From NCBI GenBank assembly GCA_002396645.1, contig DGYI01000015.1, positions 1 to 64,000 on the forward strand: DNA of 64,000 bases, given 5' to 3'. The position numbers were made by a program, and so were the translations under genes. The notes under the pieces are model-generated. The model saw only the letters and a list, made by a program, of their open reading frames with translations, did not search any database and was not told the DNA's origin. The DNA is from Firmicutes bacterium UBA5010. Lineage in GTDB: Bacteria > Bacillota > Clostridia > Tissierellales > Sedimentibacteraceae. This document shows positions 43,287 through 51,636 of this stretch, one piece after another. The stretch's first letter is position 1, and each line of letters starts with the position of its first letter.

Positions 43287-43315
43287 AAAACAGCAGTCAT
43301 TACGGCTGCTGTTTT
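43287..43315 (-). terminator. Terminator of the AraC-type gene
   Basis: AAAACAGCAG and CTGCTGTTTT pair around a nine-base loop, with A/T runs on both sides, 13 bases after the stop codon. Confidence 0.8.
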
Positions 43316-43328
43316 ATAATAATATTTT

Positions 43329-44675
43329 CTATAATACATGCCTTACCGGCATATATTGAGCAATGTCAGTGTCATTATTTATTTCGGGTCTATCGATTAA
43401 GTATTCCTCTATAAACTTATGATTCCCAAAAGCATATTTACGGCTTTTTTCTACAGCTCCGATAAAATTAAACCATGAATATGCATTGTTTTTATATATC
43501 ACATTTCTTTTGAGATATAATCCACCTTCAAATATTACTTTTTCTAAGTTTTTATCATCTATAACCATACTGTCATCAATTGTCATATAAATTGTATATA
43601 CAAAGTCCGGTTTGCCGATTTTCTCAAAGTTGTAATTAGAAAATATTCTAAGCTTTTTATCGTAAAAATCAATATTGTTTTTCTTTGCCCAGTCAAATAT
43701 ATACTTGCAAGCTTTATGCTGTGCATTCTTGCCTTTCTGTGTGCAGGATATAGTGAGCATCTTGTCGATAAATTCCTCTGTTTCTTCAAAGCTTAATTCT
43801 GTTTTTAATACAATTGGCATGTATAAGTCAATGCCTCCGATATGTTCTGCCTGTTCTGAAAATCCCAGATGCTCTTCCAGCCACTGATGTCCTCCATAAG
43901 CGTACTTGCTTCCTTCAAGCCATTTTTGAAACCTGTCCCATGCTTTGATTATATTATCTCCAGGATTGTCTCCTCTATCAACTGCTGTCACAGCATATAA
44001 GCCCCCCTCGAGATTTTTAATTTTTACTTTCTCATCATCAAAATTCATATCATCGGGAATCGTAACACAAACTTCATATCCATAGCCGCTTTTTGAAAGC
44101 TCGCTGTCAGGAGCGTTATATCCAAAAATTCTGTAACTGTCATTATTTAATTTTATATTATTTTTTAACACCCATTCATTTATTACATTAAAAGCTCCTG
44201 CTTCGGGATTTTCCCCATAATAGCAATAGTATGCAACTCTCATAGGCTTAATTTCTTTTAAGATTCTGATGTCAGGGTAATTTTCAAGCATTTCCTTATC
44301 TTGCACTTCAAAATATTTATCCATAATATTTATCCTTTCAAAACAATAATCTTTCGTGCCTTGCAAATATTTGCTCGGCAAAAACCCGGTTACATTTTTG
44401 AATGCTCTTGAAAATGAATCTGCACTGTCATAGGCATATTTTACAGCAATATCTATTATTTTATTTGCTCCTGTTTTTATCTCATCGGCAGCAAGGCTTA
44501 TTCGTCTGAGCCTGATATATTCTTTGGCAGAATAGCCCGCTATTGTAAAGAACATACGATGAAAGCTTGATATAGACATAAATGCTTCTTTTGCCGCATC
44601 TTCTACTTTAATATCGGTTTCAAGATAATTTTCAATGTAATCTATGGATTTTTGGATTCTTTGATAATAATTCAT
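43329..44675 (-). CDS. AraC-family regulator with two GyrI-like effector domains
   Basis: 448 residues. An N-terminal pair of helix-turn-helix motifs (about 5-105: VEDAAKEAFMSISSFHRMFF; IAVKYAYDSADSFSRAFKNV) is followed by a GyrI-like ligand domain (about 120-285, MRVAYYCYYGENPEAGAF to GGHQWLEEHLGF) and a second GyrI-like domain (about 290-445). Most relatives have only one such domain, so the C-terminal duplication is unusual. These domains bind hydrophobic cations or drugs. The ATG is 6 bases after AGGAGG, and a TAACTTAAGTTA palindrome at 44691-44702 lies just upstream, perhaps its own operator. Confidence 0.85.
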   Translation of the reverse strand: MNYYQRIQKSIDYIENYLETDIKVEDAAKEAFMSISSFHRMFFTIAGYSAKEYIRLRRISLAADEIKTGANKIIDIAVKYAYDSADSFSRAFKNVTGFLPSKYLQGTKDYCFERINIMDKYFEVQDKEMLENYPDIRILKEIKPMRVAYYCYYGENPEAGAFNVINEWVLKNNIKLNNDSYRIFGYNAPDSELSKSGYGYEVCVTIPDDMNFDDEKVKIKNLEGGLYAVTAVDRGDNPGDNIIKAWDRFQKWLEGSKYAYGGHQWLEEHLGFSEQAEHIGGIDLYMPIVLKTELSFEETEEFIDKMLTISCTQKGKNAQHKACKYIFDWAKKNNIDFYDKKLRIFSNYNFEKIGKPDFVYTIYMTIDDSMVIDDKNLEKVIFEGGLYLKRNVIYKNNAYSWFNFIGAVEKSRKYAFGNHKFIEEYLIDRPEINNDTDIAQYMPVRHVL

Positions 44676-44754
44676 GGAGCTCCTCCTGTTTAACTTAAGT
44701 TAGACATATTCTATCATATTTGTTATGGGCGCACCCGACTTTTTGTACTAATTA

Positions 44755-44789
44755 AAAAACTGATACAAAATAAATTTGCATCAGTTTTT
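44755..44789 (-). terminator. Terminator of the MerR-type gene
   Basis: AAAAACTGATACAAA and TTTGCATCAGTTTTT pair with one mismatch and are T-rich on the - strand exit side. Confidence 0.75.
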
Positions 44790-44796
44790 AATATTT

Positions 44797-45759
44797 TTAT
44801 TTTTCTATCTTTTTTACCGGAACAAGTATCTCGAGCTGCTGAAATCCTAAAGCTTCTTTTACAAAATTATCCGTGATTACATGAAACATTGTATAATGTC
44901 CCGGTCGTTCATCAAGTTCAAGAGTTCCGCTTTCCTCTATCCACCTTTTAATTCCTGCGTGCACTCTGTTGCCATCCTCATCATCACCGTCACGCGAAAC
45001 CGCTGCTGCATACATTCCTCCGTCAAAATCAACTATCTCAAAGTCCTGTGTATTGACATCATAGTTCGGCTTAACATACCACCATACCATAGCACCCTTT
45101 TCGGAATCAAACCATGCAAAATCCTGCGGCATCTCCCAATCTGTTGCTTTTTTCATAGCGGAAAACCATCTGTCAAATCTGTCAAAATTTTCTTCGCCGA
45201 AAAAGCCGTATCCTGATGACACCATTTTGCATGCAGGTAAAAGCAATACTCTTACGTCAGGAACAGAAATACGGGTTAAGTCACTTAATGTTAGCTTATT
45301 CTGTTCATCAAAATCTGATGAGTCTTCTGCATTGTTATTTTCGATTGTGTTTACCTTTTCTTCAAGCTCGCTGATACGCTCATACAAAAGCTTTATATCA
45401 GCATCCTCCGAGAAGCTGTAGTTTTTAATCTGATTGATAAAATCAGCAACTATTTTCTTTAATATATGCAGTTGAGCTGCTTCATCATCTATGTCGTCTA
45501 CCTTTTTTTGCAAAATATCAATCAAAATTTTAGTGTCATAGTTTTTAAAAACAGTTTTGATATCTCTTATGGAAATATCAAGCTTTCTTAAAATTAAAAT
45601 TTGCTCCAGTCTTCTAAGCGCTTCTTCATCATATACTCTATAGGCATAATCATCCTGGCGTATACTCGACAAAAGTCCCATATCTTCATAATATCTTAAG
45701 GTTCTGACGGAAACCCCGTATTGCAGAGATACTTCTCTGATTTTCATTAATTCGTTCAT
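44797..45759 (-). CDS. MerR-family multidrug-type regulator with GyrI-like effector domain
   Basis: 320 residues. The MerR helix-turn-helix is at about 5-70 (IREVSLQYGVSVRTLRYYED), followed by a coiled-coil dimer helix (75-145) and an effector-binding domain of the BmrR/GyrI type (165-318: EVDFDGG-type segment FDGGMYAAAVSRDGDDEDG; tail LEILVPVKKIEK). Such regulators bind lipophilic compounds and switch on efflux or resistance genes. Its own promoter shows the typical 19-base spacer with a central dyad, so autoregulation is likely. The ABC exporter 3.5 kb downstream is a possible target. Confidence 0.88.
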   Translation of the reverse strand: MNELMKIREVSLQYGVSVRTLRYYEDMGLLSSIRQDDYAYRVYDEEALRRLEQILILRKLDISIRDIKTVFKNYDTKILIDILQKKVDDIDDEAAQLHILKKIVADFINQIKNYSFSEDADIKLLYERISELEEKVNTIENNNAEDSSDFDEQNKLTLSDLTRISVPDVRVLLLPACKMVSSGYGFFGEENFDRFDRWFSAMKKATDWEMPQDFAWFDSEKGAMVWWYVKPNYDVNTQDFEIVDFDGGMYAAAVSRDGDDEDGNRVHAGIKRWIEESGTLELDERPGHYTMFHVITDNFVKEALGFQQLEILVPVKKIEK

Positions 45760-45809
45760 TATTTTACCTTCCTCCTAAGTTTTATTAAATTATTTCATCC
45801 TTAGGATTA

Positions 45810-45840
45810 ATCCTATATGATTCCCTTAGGGAAGAGTCAA
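45810..45840 (-). promoter_or_regulatory. MerR-type promoter/operator
   Basis: On the - strand TTGACT (45840-45835) and TAGGAT (45815-45810) are 19 bases apart, the long spacer typical of MerR-regulated promoters. The palindrome TTCCC-TAA-GGGAA (45833-45821) lies between them, where MerR proteins bind and untwist DNA. Confidence 0.75.
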
Positions 45841-45852
45841 TATCAAATTAAA

Positions 45853-45892
45853 AAAATAAACATAATATTTTAAAAAATATTATGTTTATTTT
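45853..45892. terminator. Bidirectional hairpin terminator
   Basis: AAAATAAACATAATATTT pairs with AAATATTATGTTTATTTT around a few bases. It ends the zinc-ribbon gene on the - strand, upstream of the MerR-type promoter. Confidence 0.75.
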
Positions 45893-45909
45893 GCAGTATG
45901 TACATGCCG

Positions 45910-46398
45910 CTACTGCTGCTCTACCTTTGTTCCGCAGGATTGACAGAACAGTGCACCTTCTTCTAATTCTACCCCACAGCTTTTACATAAGCCTTTTTCT
46001 ACAAGCTCCTCATCAGCTGTTTCTTCAACAATCGGCTTTTCAACTATTGGAAGCTTTGCTCCGCACATCGGACAAAACGGTGCTTCACCTTCTACTTCCG
46101 CACTGCACTCGGAACACTTTCTTTTGCCTTTTAGTTTTCTTATTTCTTCTTTTGCTTCTTCAATTCTTCTCATTGAATTTTTAATTGAAATAATTAGCTC
46201 AGCAAATTCATCTTCCGGTGAGCCTGAATGTAATTCAAAGTATTTCCGACCGATTTCATGATATATTCCGTTAATTTTTTTCTCTTCTGCCGAAATTTCG
46301 CTGTTAAGCTTCGTAGTATCTGCTATCTCTTTAGTTTTCTTGATTGCTTCCTGGCTTGTTTGTGATATTTTATTACCTAATCCTTTAAAAAATTCCAT
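45910..46398 (-). CDS. Double zinc-ribbon protein
   Basis: 162 residues from the ATG at 46398. The N-terminal 90 residues are a coiled-coil-like helix (KKINGIYHEIGRKYFELH). Two zinc ribbons follow: CSECSAEVEGEAPFCPMCG (about 96-114) and CKSCGVELEEGALFCQSCG (near the C-terminus). This arrangement is common in Firmicute proteins of unknown function, often linked to membrane or stress proteins. No transmembrane segment is present. Single gene with its own terminator. Confidence 0.8.
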   Translation of the reverse strand: MEFFKGLGNKISQTSQEAIKKTKEIADTTKLNSEISAEEKKINGIYHEIGRKYFELHSGSPEDEFAELIISIKNSMRRIEEAKEEIRKLKGKRKCSECSAEVEGEAPFCPMCGAKLPIVEKPIVEETADEELVEKGLCKSCGVELEEGALFCQSCGTKVEQQ

Positions 46399-46678
46399 GT
46401 ACAATCAACTCCAATTCTATGATTATTTTAAATTAAAACACAATTATAACTACAATAATTATATAAAATTAAAACAATTTATGTCAATATAAACATTCTT
46501 AAATTTGATATAAACAAATAATAAAAACAGTATATTATATGCAATATCAAAATTAATGTAACGCAATACATGGTTACCTTGATTATATAATATTTTATAA
46601 AGCATTGATAAGATTATAGCTTTATGTTAGAATTAAAAAATTGAAGGCACAAAAAGATTATTTAAAATCGGAGGACTT

Positions 46679-47521
46679 ATGAGCAAAAAAAATATAAAAA
46701 TAACATCTGCTGCAATTCTAACAGTAGTTATTATCGTAATTGTTGCTTATAATAAATTAAGCTTATATAAAGCAGATGTAAATATGCCCATACTAATGTA
46801 TCACCATATTGATAGTAATATAGAAAATAGCGGATATACGATTGTAACGCCGGATAAATTTAAATCTGATATGCAATGGCTTAAAGAAAAAGGATATAAT
46901 ACTATATTTTTTGGTGATATTGTAAACTATGTAAATGGAAAGGGCAAGCTTCCTAAAAATCCTATTTTAATAAGTTTTGATGATGGGTATTTAAGCAACT
47001 ACGAATATGCTTATCCTATACTAAAAGAGCTGGACATGAAAGCTACAATTTTTATTATTGGATGGTCTGTAGGAAGAGATAAGCACAAAGATAATATAAC
47101 TGATATCTATGCTCATTTTACATATGAACAGGCTAAGGAAATGTACGAATCAGGAAATATTGATATTCAAAGCCATACCTATGATATGCATAATGATGAT
47201 GAATTTAGATCAGGCATGACACAAAATACAAATGAATCATTGTCTGATTATAAATTATATTTAGCAAATGATTTAAACAAATTAGAAGATTTAGTATTGG
47301 AAAATATTAATAAAAATATAAGCTTTATATCTTATCCTTATGGAAAGTATAGTGAAAACACAACTATTGTTCTAAAAGAGCTAGGATATATGGCAGCAGT
47401 TACTACAGAGCATGGAAGCAATATCATTAAAAGAGGAGATACTGAACTGTTTCATTTGAAAAGAATAAATATATCACAATATACTACTATGGATTCAATT
47501 GAGGATTTGATTACTCCATGA
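46679..47521 (+). CDS. Polysaccharide deacetylase (NodB/CE4), membrane anchored
   Basis: 280 residues. An N-terminal membrane anchor (about 8-25) is followed by a CE4 domain: ILMYHHID near residue 38, the catalytic ILISFDDGYLSNYEYAY (about 98-114) and the zinc-binding IDIQSHTYDMH. Such enzymes remove acetyl groups from N-acetylglucosamine in peptidoglycan or exopolysaccharide outside the cell. The order MYHH-FDDGY-QSHTYDMH fits the PgaB/IcaB-like subgroup better than peptidoglycan PgdA. The ATG follows GGAGG. It is a lone + strand gene among - strand genes. Confidence 0.88.
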   Translation: MSKKNIKITSAAILTVVIIVIVAYNKLSLYKADVNMPILMYHHIDSNIENSGYTIVTPDKFKSDMQWLKEKGYNTIFFGDIVNYVNGKGKLPKNPILISFDDGYLSNYEYAYPILKELDMKATIFIIGWSVGRDKHKDNITDIYAHFTYEQAKEMYESGNIDIQSHTYDMHNDDEFRSGMTQNTNESLSDYKLYLANDLNKLEDLVLENINKNISFISYPYGKYSENTTIVLKELGYMAAVTTEHGSNIIKRGDTELFHLKRINISQYTTMDSIEDLITP

Positions 47522-47557
47522 TGAGTCTTGCTAAATCAGCTCCTGCAAATAAAAAAT

Positions 47558-47592
47558 AAGGATAAGCTAATTAAAATTTTTAGCTTATCCTT
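47558..47592. terminator. Bidirectional terminator
   Basis: AAGGATAAGCTAA and the complementary TTAGCTTATCCTT flank a short loop, with A and T runs outside. It separates the deacetylase gene (+) from prmC (-). Confidence 0.85.
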
Positions 47593-47610
47593 AACAATTT
47601 CTACTTAAAA

Positions 47611-48495
47611 TTACGCTAAAATATCAGAAAGATAGGCTGTAACTATCCTGTCTTTACCGTATAAATCCTTATCGACTTCTATCTTTTTAACAGATTTTAT
47701 ATCCCTGAACAAAGCTGATACCGCCTGTGCCTGATTATGTCCGATTTCAACAGACAAAATTCCGTTTTGGCAGATTATATCCTCTGCTATCTGCTTTATT
47801 TTTTCATAGTATATAAGACCGCTGTTTCCTCCATCCAGTGCCAGACGAGGCTCGTATTGTGCAACTTCAATCTGAAGTTTATCTATTTCTTCTTTTTCTA
47901 TGTACGGCGGATTAGATACTATGATATCAAATTTTTTATTTCCTATATTTAAGCCGGTAAATACATCAGCTTTTATTATTTCAAGGTTTTCTAAAGCAAG
48001 GTTTTTCTTGTTTATATTCGCAACCTTTACTGCAGTGTCACTTATATCTATTGCAGTTACATTTGAACTGTTTATATAATATGCAAGACTGACTGCTATT
48101 GCGCCGCTTCCCGTGCCGATATCCAATATATTTATTACTTTGTCTTTGTATTCGGCATTTTCAGCTATTTTTATAATCTTTTCGACAAGAGTTTCTGTGT
48201 CAGGTCTGGGTATTAAGACTCCTTCCTCAACGTAAAGCTTAAGTCCCATAAACTCCTGAGAATTGAGCATATATTGAAGAGGATAACCGCTGTTTCTTTT
48301 AGTCACCATATCATAATACTTTTTTGCTGTTTCTTCGCTTATAATTTCATCCTTATGTGTGTAAAGATAAATTTTATCCTTATTTAAGAGATGCATCAGG
48401 ATTAATTGCAAATCAAGAGAGGGATTATTATAATCCCTCTTTTCCAATATTTTAATTCCGTCGTTTAATAGATATTCTATTGAGTTTTTTACCAC
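47611..48495 (-). CDS. prmC: Peptide chain release factor N5-glutamine methyltransferase
   Basis: 294 residues. Methylates the GGQ glutamine of release factors using S-adenosylmethionine. The N-terminal helical domain is followed by LIPRPDTETLVEKI, the SAM-binding ILDIGTGSGAIAVSLAYY and the catalytic IVSNPPYIEKEEI. The start is a GTG that overlaps the end of the DUF1385 gene by 7 bases, so the two are coupled. The usual downstream prfA is displaced by about 9.8 kb of other genes. Confidence 0.95.
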   Translation of the reverse strand: MVKNSIEYLLNDGIKILEKRDYNNPSLDLQLILMHLLNKDKIYLYTHKDEIISEETAKKYYDMVTKRNSGYPLQYMLNSQEFMGLKLYVEEGVLIPRPDTETLVEKIIKIAENAEYKDKVINILDIGTGSGAIAVSLAYYINSSNVTAIDISDTAVKVANINKKNLALENLEIIKADVFTGLNIGNKKFDIIVSNPPYIEKEEIDKLQIEVAQYEPRLALDGGNSGLIYYEKIKQIAEDIICQNGILSVEIGHNQAQAVSALFRDIKSVKKIEVDKDLYGKDRIVTAYLSDILA

Positions 48496-49418
48496 TTATC
48501 ATCTTCTCCGTTTACAGGAATAACTTCTTTCATAGCTGCGATTGCAACCTCTATCATTGAATCGTCCGGCTCGCTTGTTGTTATTTTTTGTATTAAAAAT
48601 CCCGGATATGAAATAATTTTTGTAAATATATTCTGAGTTTCGCATCTGCCTATAAACCTGTTGATTTCATACGATATACCGGCTATTACAGGAAGCATAA
48701 GGATTCTTGTAGCCACTCTTAAAACAGGGTTTGGCCAGCCGAAAAATGAAAATACGATTATACTTATTATCAGTACATTAACTATAAAGCTTGTTCCGCA
48801 TCTCGGATGAAGTGTAGAGTACTTTCTTACGTTTTCAACTGTTAATTCTTCTGCATTTTCATAGCAGTATATAGTTTTATGCTCTGCCCCGTGATACATG
48901 AATACTCGTTTGATATCATCAAGCTTTGATATAAGAACTGTATATAATATAAATATTCCGACTCTTATCACGCCCTCGACAAGATTCAGTATAATGCTGC
49001 TGTCTGTAAATCGTTTTAAAAAATTGGTTAAAAGTGAAGGTCCGACTATAAATATACCTACACTGAACACCAAAGCGAGTACCAATGAAACGTATATTAT
49101 CGCTGTATCTGCTTTATCTTTGAAAACCCTTTTTAAAAATCTGTCTATTGCATCTTCTTCTATAGAATCCTCGTAAAAGCTTGCTGAAAACATAAGCTCC
49201 TTTACACCGGAAATCATTGATTCAATGAGCATAAAGCTTCCTCTAATCAGCGGCAGCTTGAAAAGTCTATTTTTAAATTTTGTGCTTAATTCAGAAGTTT
49301 TTAAGGCTATTTCGCCGTCAGGCTTTCGCACTGCGGTTGCCATTTTATGAGGACCTTTCATCATTACACCCTCAATAAGTGCCTGCCCTCCGATATTAGT
49401 TTTCTTTTTCTGAGACAA
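48489..49418 (-). CDS. DUF1385 membrane protein
   Basis: 309 residues from the TTG at 49418, 7 bases after AGGAG; the frame extends six codons upstream over the ribosome binding site. The family signature GGQALIEGVMMKGPHKMATAVR opens the protein. Several membrane helices follow (about 107-130, 148-170, 205-245), with HGAEHKTIYCYENAEELT between them and HPRCGTSFIVNVL later. DUF1385 proteins are of unknown function and usually lie next to prmC-prfA in Clostridia, as here with prmC. Confidence 0.9.
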   Translation of the reverse strand: MSQKKKTNIGGQALIEGVMMKGPHKMATAVRKPDGEIALKTSELSTKFKNRLFKLPLIRGSFMLIESMISGVKELMFSASFYEDSIEEDAIDRFLKRVFKDKADTAIIYVSLVLALVFSVGIFIVGPSLLTNFLKRFTDSSIILNLVEGVIRVGIFILYTVLISKLDDIKRVFMYHGAEHKTIYCYENAEELTVENVRKYSTLHPRCGTSFIVNVLIISIIVFSFFGWPNPVLRVATRILMLPVIAGISYEINRFIGRCETQNIFTKIISYPGFLIQKITTSEPDDSMIEVAIAAMKEVIPVNGEDDKW

Positions 49419-49530
49419 TATAATTCTCCTTTTCAATTTATAAATTTATATTTAGGACCTAATCTTTATAATATTATTTTACAGGTATTCTCTTAATTAT
49501 TACTTAAACACCTTCAATCTTTATGTATTT

Positions 49531-49559
49531 ATTATAAATCCGCTAAAGTATAAAGTCAA
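49531..49559 (-). promoter_or_regulatory. Promoter of the DUF1385-prmC operon
   Basis: On the - strand TTGACT (49559-49554) and TATAAT (49536-49531) are exactly 17 bases apart, about 110 bases upstream of the DUF1385 start. Confidence 0.75.
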
Positions 49560-49708
49560 ATTATCTTTTTATTGACACAATTTTAACAAACCCTGTTTCT
49601 CTGAAAGACAAAATAAAAATAGTTATTTTTATTTAATATGTAATTTTTTTAAGTTTTTTTATTGCAAAAATTATATAAAATGAAATTGTTTTTCATGATA
49701 TATTTATG

Positions 49709-49737
49709 TTGAAAGACGCATTTTAAAGGTATATAAT
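49709..49737 (+). promoter_or_regulatory. Promoter of pckA
   Basis: TTGAAA (49709-49714) and TATAAT (49732-49737) are exactly 17 bases apart, about 60 bases upstream of the pckA start. The 378-base gap between DUF1385 and pckA holds this promoter, the divergent one and otherwise plain AT-rich sequence. Confidence 0.7.
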
Positions 49738-49796
49738 ATAGCATATTGATATATATTGTAACATAATTATTGTGTAAATAATAGAGAGGGATTAAC

Positions 49797-51569
49797 ATGA
49801 ACAGTTTTACAAACAATAAAAATATTCTCGCTTGGATTGACAAGGTTGTTGCACTTACCAGTCCAAAAAACATAGTCTGGATAGACGGCAGTACAAAGCA
49901 AATAAATGAGCTTACACAAGAAGCTTGTGATACTAATGAAATAATGCCGCTTAATCAGGAAAAACTGCCAAACTGCTACTATCACCGTACCAGACAAGAT
50001 GATGTAGCTCGTATGGAGGACAGAACTTTCATATGCACAAGAGAAGAAATTGATGCCGGTCCTACAAATAATTGGATGTCACCTGCAAAAGCGCATTCAC
50101 TCGGAAGGTCGATTTTTAAGGATTGCATGAAAGACAGAACTATGTATATCATACCGTATTGTATGGGGCCTATAGGTTCTCCTTTTGCAAAGGTAGGTAT
50201 AGAGGTAACCGATTCTATATATGTCGTTCTGAACATGAACATCATGACAAGAATAGGCAAGCAAGTATTGAATATGCTTGGAGCAGAATCTAACGATTTT
50301 GTCAAAGGATTACACAGTAAATGTGAATTGGATAAAGAAAAAAGATATATATTCCATTTTCCGGAGGATAATGCAATCTGGTCATGTAACTCCGCATACG
50401 GCGGCAATGTCTTGCTGGGTAAAAAATGTTTTGCACTTAGAATCGCAAGCTATCTCGGCCGTAAAGAATCATGGATGGCAGAGCATATGCTTATACTTGG
50501 TATAGAGAATCCTCAGGGAGAAGTTAAATATGTAGCGGCTGCATTTCCATCGGCATGTGGAAAAACAAATCTTGCAATGCTTATACCGCCTGAAATTTAT
50601 GCTCAAAAAGGATATAAGGTTTGGACTGTCGGTGATGATATAGCTTGGATAAGAGTAGGTCATGACGGAAGACTGTATGCTGTAAATCCTGAGTCGGGAT
50701 TTTTCGGTGTTGCTCCGGGAACAGGCAGAAATTCAAATGCCAATGCTGTTGATGCTACATCAAAGGACACTATTTTTACTAATGTTGCTCTTAACTTAGA
50801 TGATAATACTGTTTGGTGGGAAGGCTTAGGCGCTCCTCCTACAAAAAATATGCTTGATTGGAAGGGTAATCCGTGGGATTATGAGACAGCTACCGAAAAA
50901 GCGGCTCATCCTAATTCAAGGTTTACATCTCCTGCTAAAAACTGCCCTTGTATATCACCTGAATGGGAAAGTCCAAGCGGTGTTCCTCTTTCAGCTATAA
51001 TATTCGGCGGCAGACGTGCCAAAACAGCTCCATTAGTATATGAAGCTCGTGATTGGAATCACGGAGTATTTGTAGGATCGTCAATGGCGAGTGAGACAAC
51101 CGCGGCGGCAGCGGGACAAGTCGGAGTAGTAAGAAGAGATCCGATGGCAATGCTTCCTTTCTGCGGTTATAATATGGCAGATTATTTCAAGCACTGGATT
51201 GACATGGGAGCAAAAATAGACAAGCTTCCTAAAATATTTAATGTAAACTGGTTCAGAACAGATGAAAACGGTAAATTTATCTGGCCGGGATACGGCGAAA
51301 ACTTCAGAATACTTGATTGGATAATCAAGAGATGCGAAGACAAGGTTGATGCTAAAGAGCTTGCTATAGGTTATGTGCCGAATGCTGATGATATCAATAT
51401 GGAAGGCTTGAGTTTATCTAAGGAAGCTTTGGAGGATTTACTGTCTATAGATAAGGATTTATGGATAGAAGAGTCCCGAGGAATCGAAGAATTCTATGCC
51501 AAATTTGATGGAAGAATCCCTGAAGAATTGACAAAAGAGCTTGAGAAGTTGAAAAATAATTTAAAATAA
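49797..51569 (+). CDS. pckA: Phosphoenolpyruvate carboxykinase (GTP)
   Basis: 590 residues. Interconverts oxaloacetate and PEP with GTP/GDP. The length and the kinase P-loop AAFPSACGKTNLAMLIPP (about residues 245-262) mark the GTP-dependent class; the reactive P-loop Cys is present. GDDIAWIRVG, ENGFF-type PESGFFGVAPGTG and FVGSSMASETTAAA are also typical. In anaerobes the enzyme may run in either direction, in gluconeogenesis or in CO2-fixing fermentation. Single gene with its own promoter and terminator. Confidence 0.97.
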   Translation: MNSFTNNKNILAWIDKVVALTSPKNIVWIDGSTKQINELTQEACDTNEIMPLNQEKLPNCYYHRTRQDDVARMEDRTFICTREEIDAGPTNNWMSPAKAHSLGRSIFKDCMKDRTMYIIPYCMGPIGSPFAKVGIEVTDSIYVVLNMNIMTRIGKQVLNMLGAESNDFVKGLHSKCELDKEKRYIFHFPEDNAIWSCNSAYGGNVLLGKKCFALRIASYLGRKESWMAEHMLILGIENPQGEVKYVAAAFPSACGKTNLAMLIPPEIYAQKGYKVWTVGDDIAWIRVGHDGRLYAVNPESGFFGVAPGTGRNSNANAVDATSKDTIFTNVALNLDDNTVWWEGLGAPPTKNMLDWKGNPWDYETATEKAAHPNSRFTSPAKNCPCISPEWESPSGVPLSAIIFGGRRAKTAPLVYEARDWNHGVFVGSSMASETTAAAAGQVGVVRRDPMAMLPFCGYNMADYFKHWIDMGAKIDKLPKIFNVNWFRTDENGKFIWPGYGENFRILDWIIKRCEDKVDAKELAIGYVPNADDINMEGLSLSKEALEDLLSIDKDLWIEESRGIEEFYAKFDGRIPEELTKELEKLKNNLK

Positions 51570-51580
51570 TTAATATAAAT

Positions 51581-51616
51581 AAAAAGTGATAATGCAAATG
51601 TGCATTATCACTTTTT
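51581..51616. terminator. Bidirectional terminator after pckA
   Basis: AAAAAGTGATAATGCA pairs exactly with TGCATTATCACTTTTT around AATG. It serves pckA (+) and the tldD-tldE pair (-). Confidence 0.9.
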
Positions 51617-51636
51617 ATTATAGGGGGGAGTTTTGT

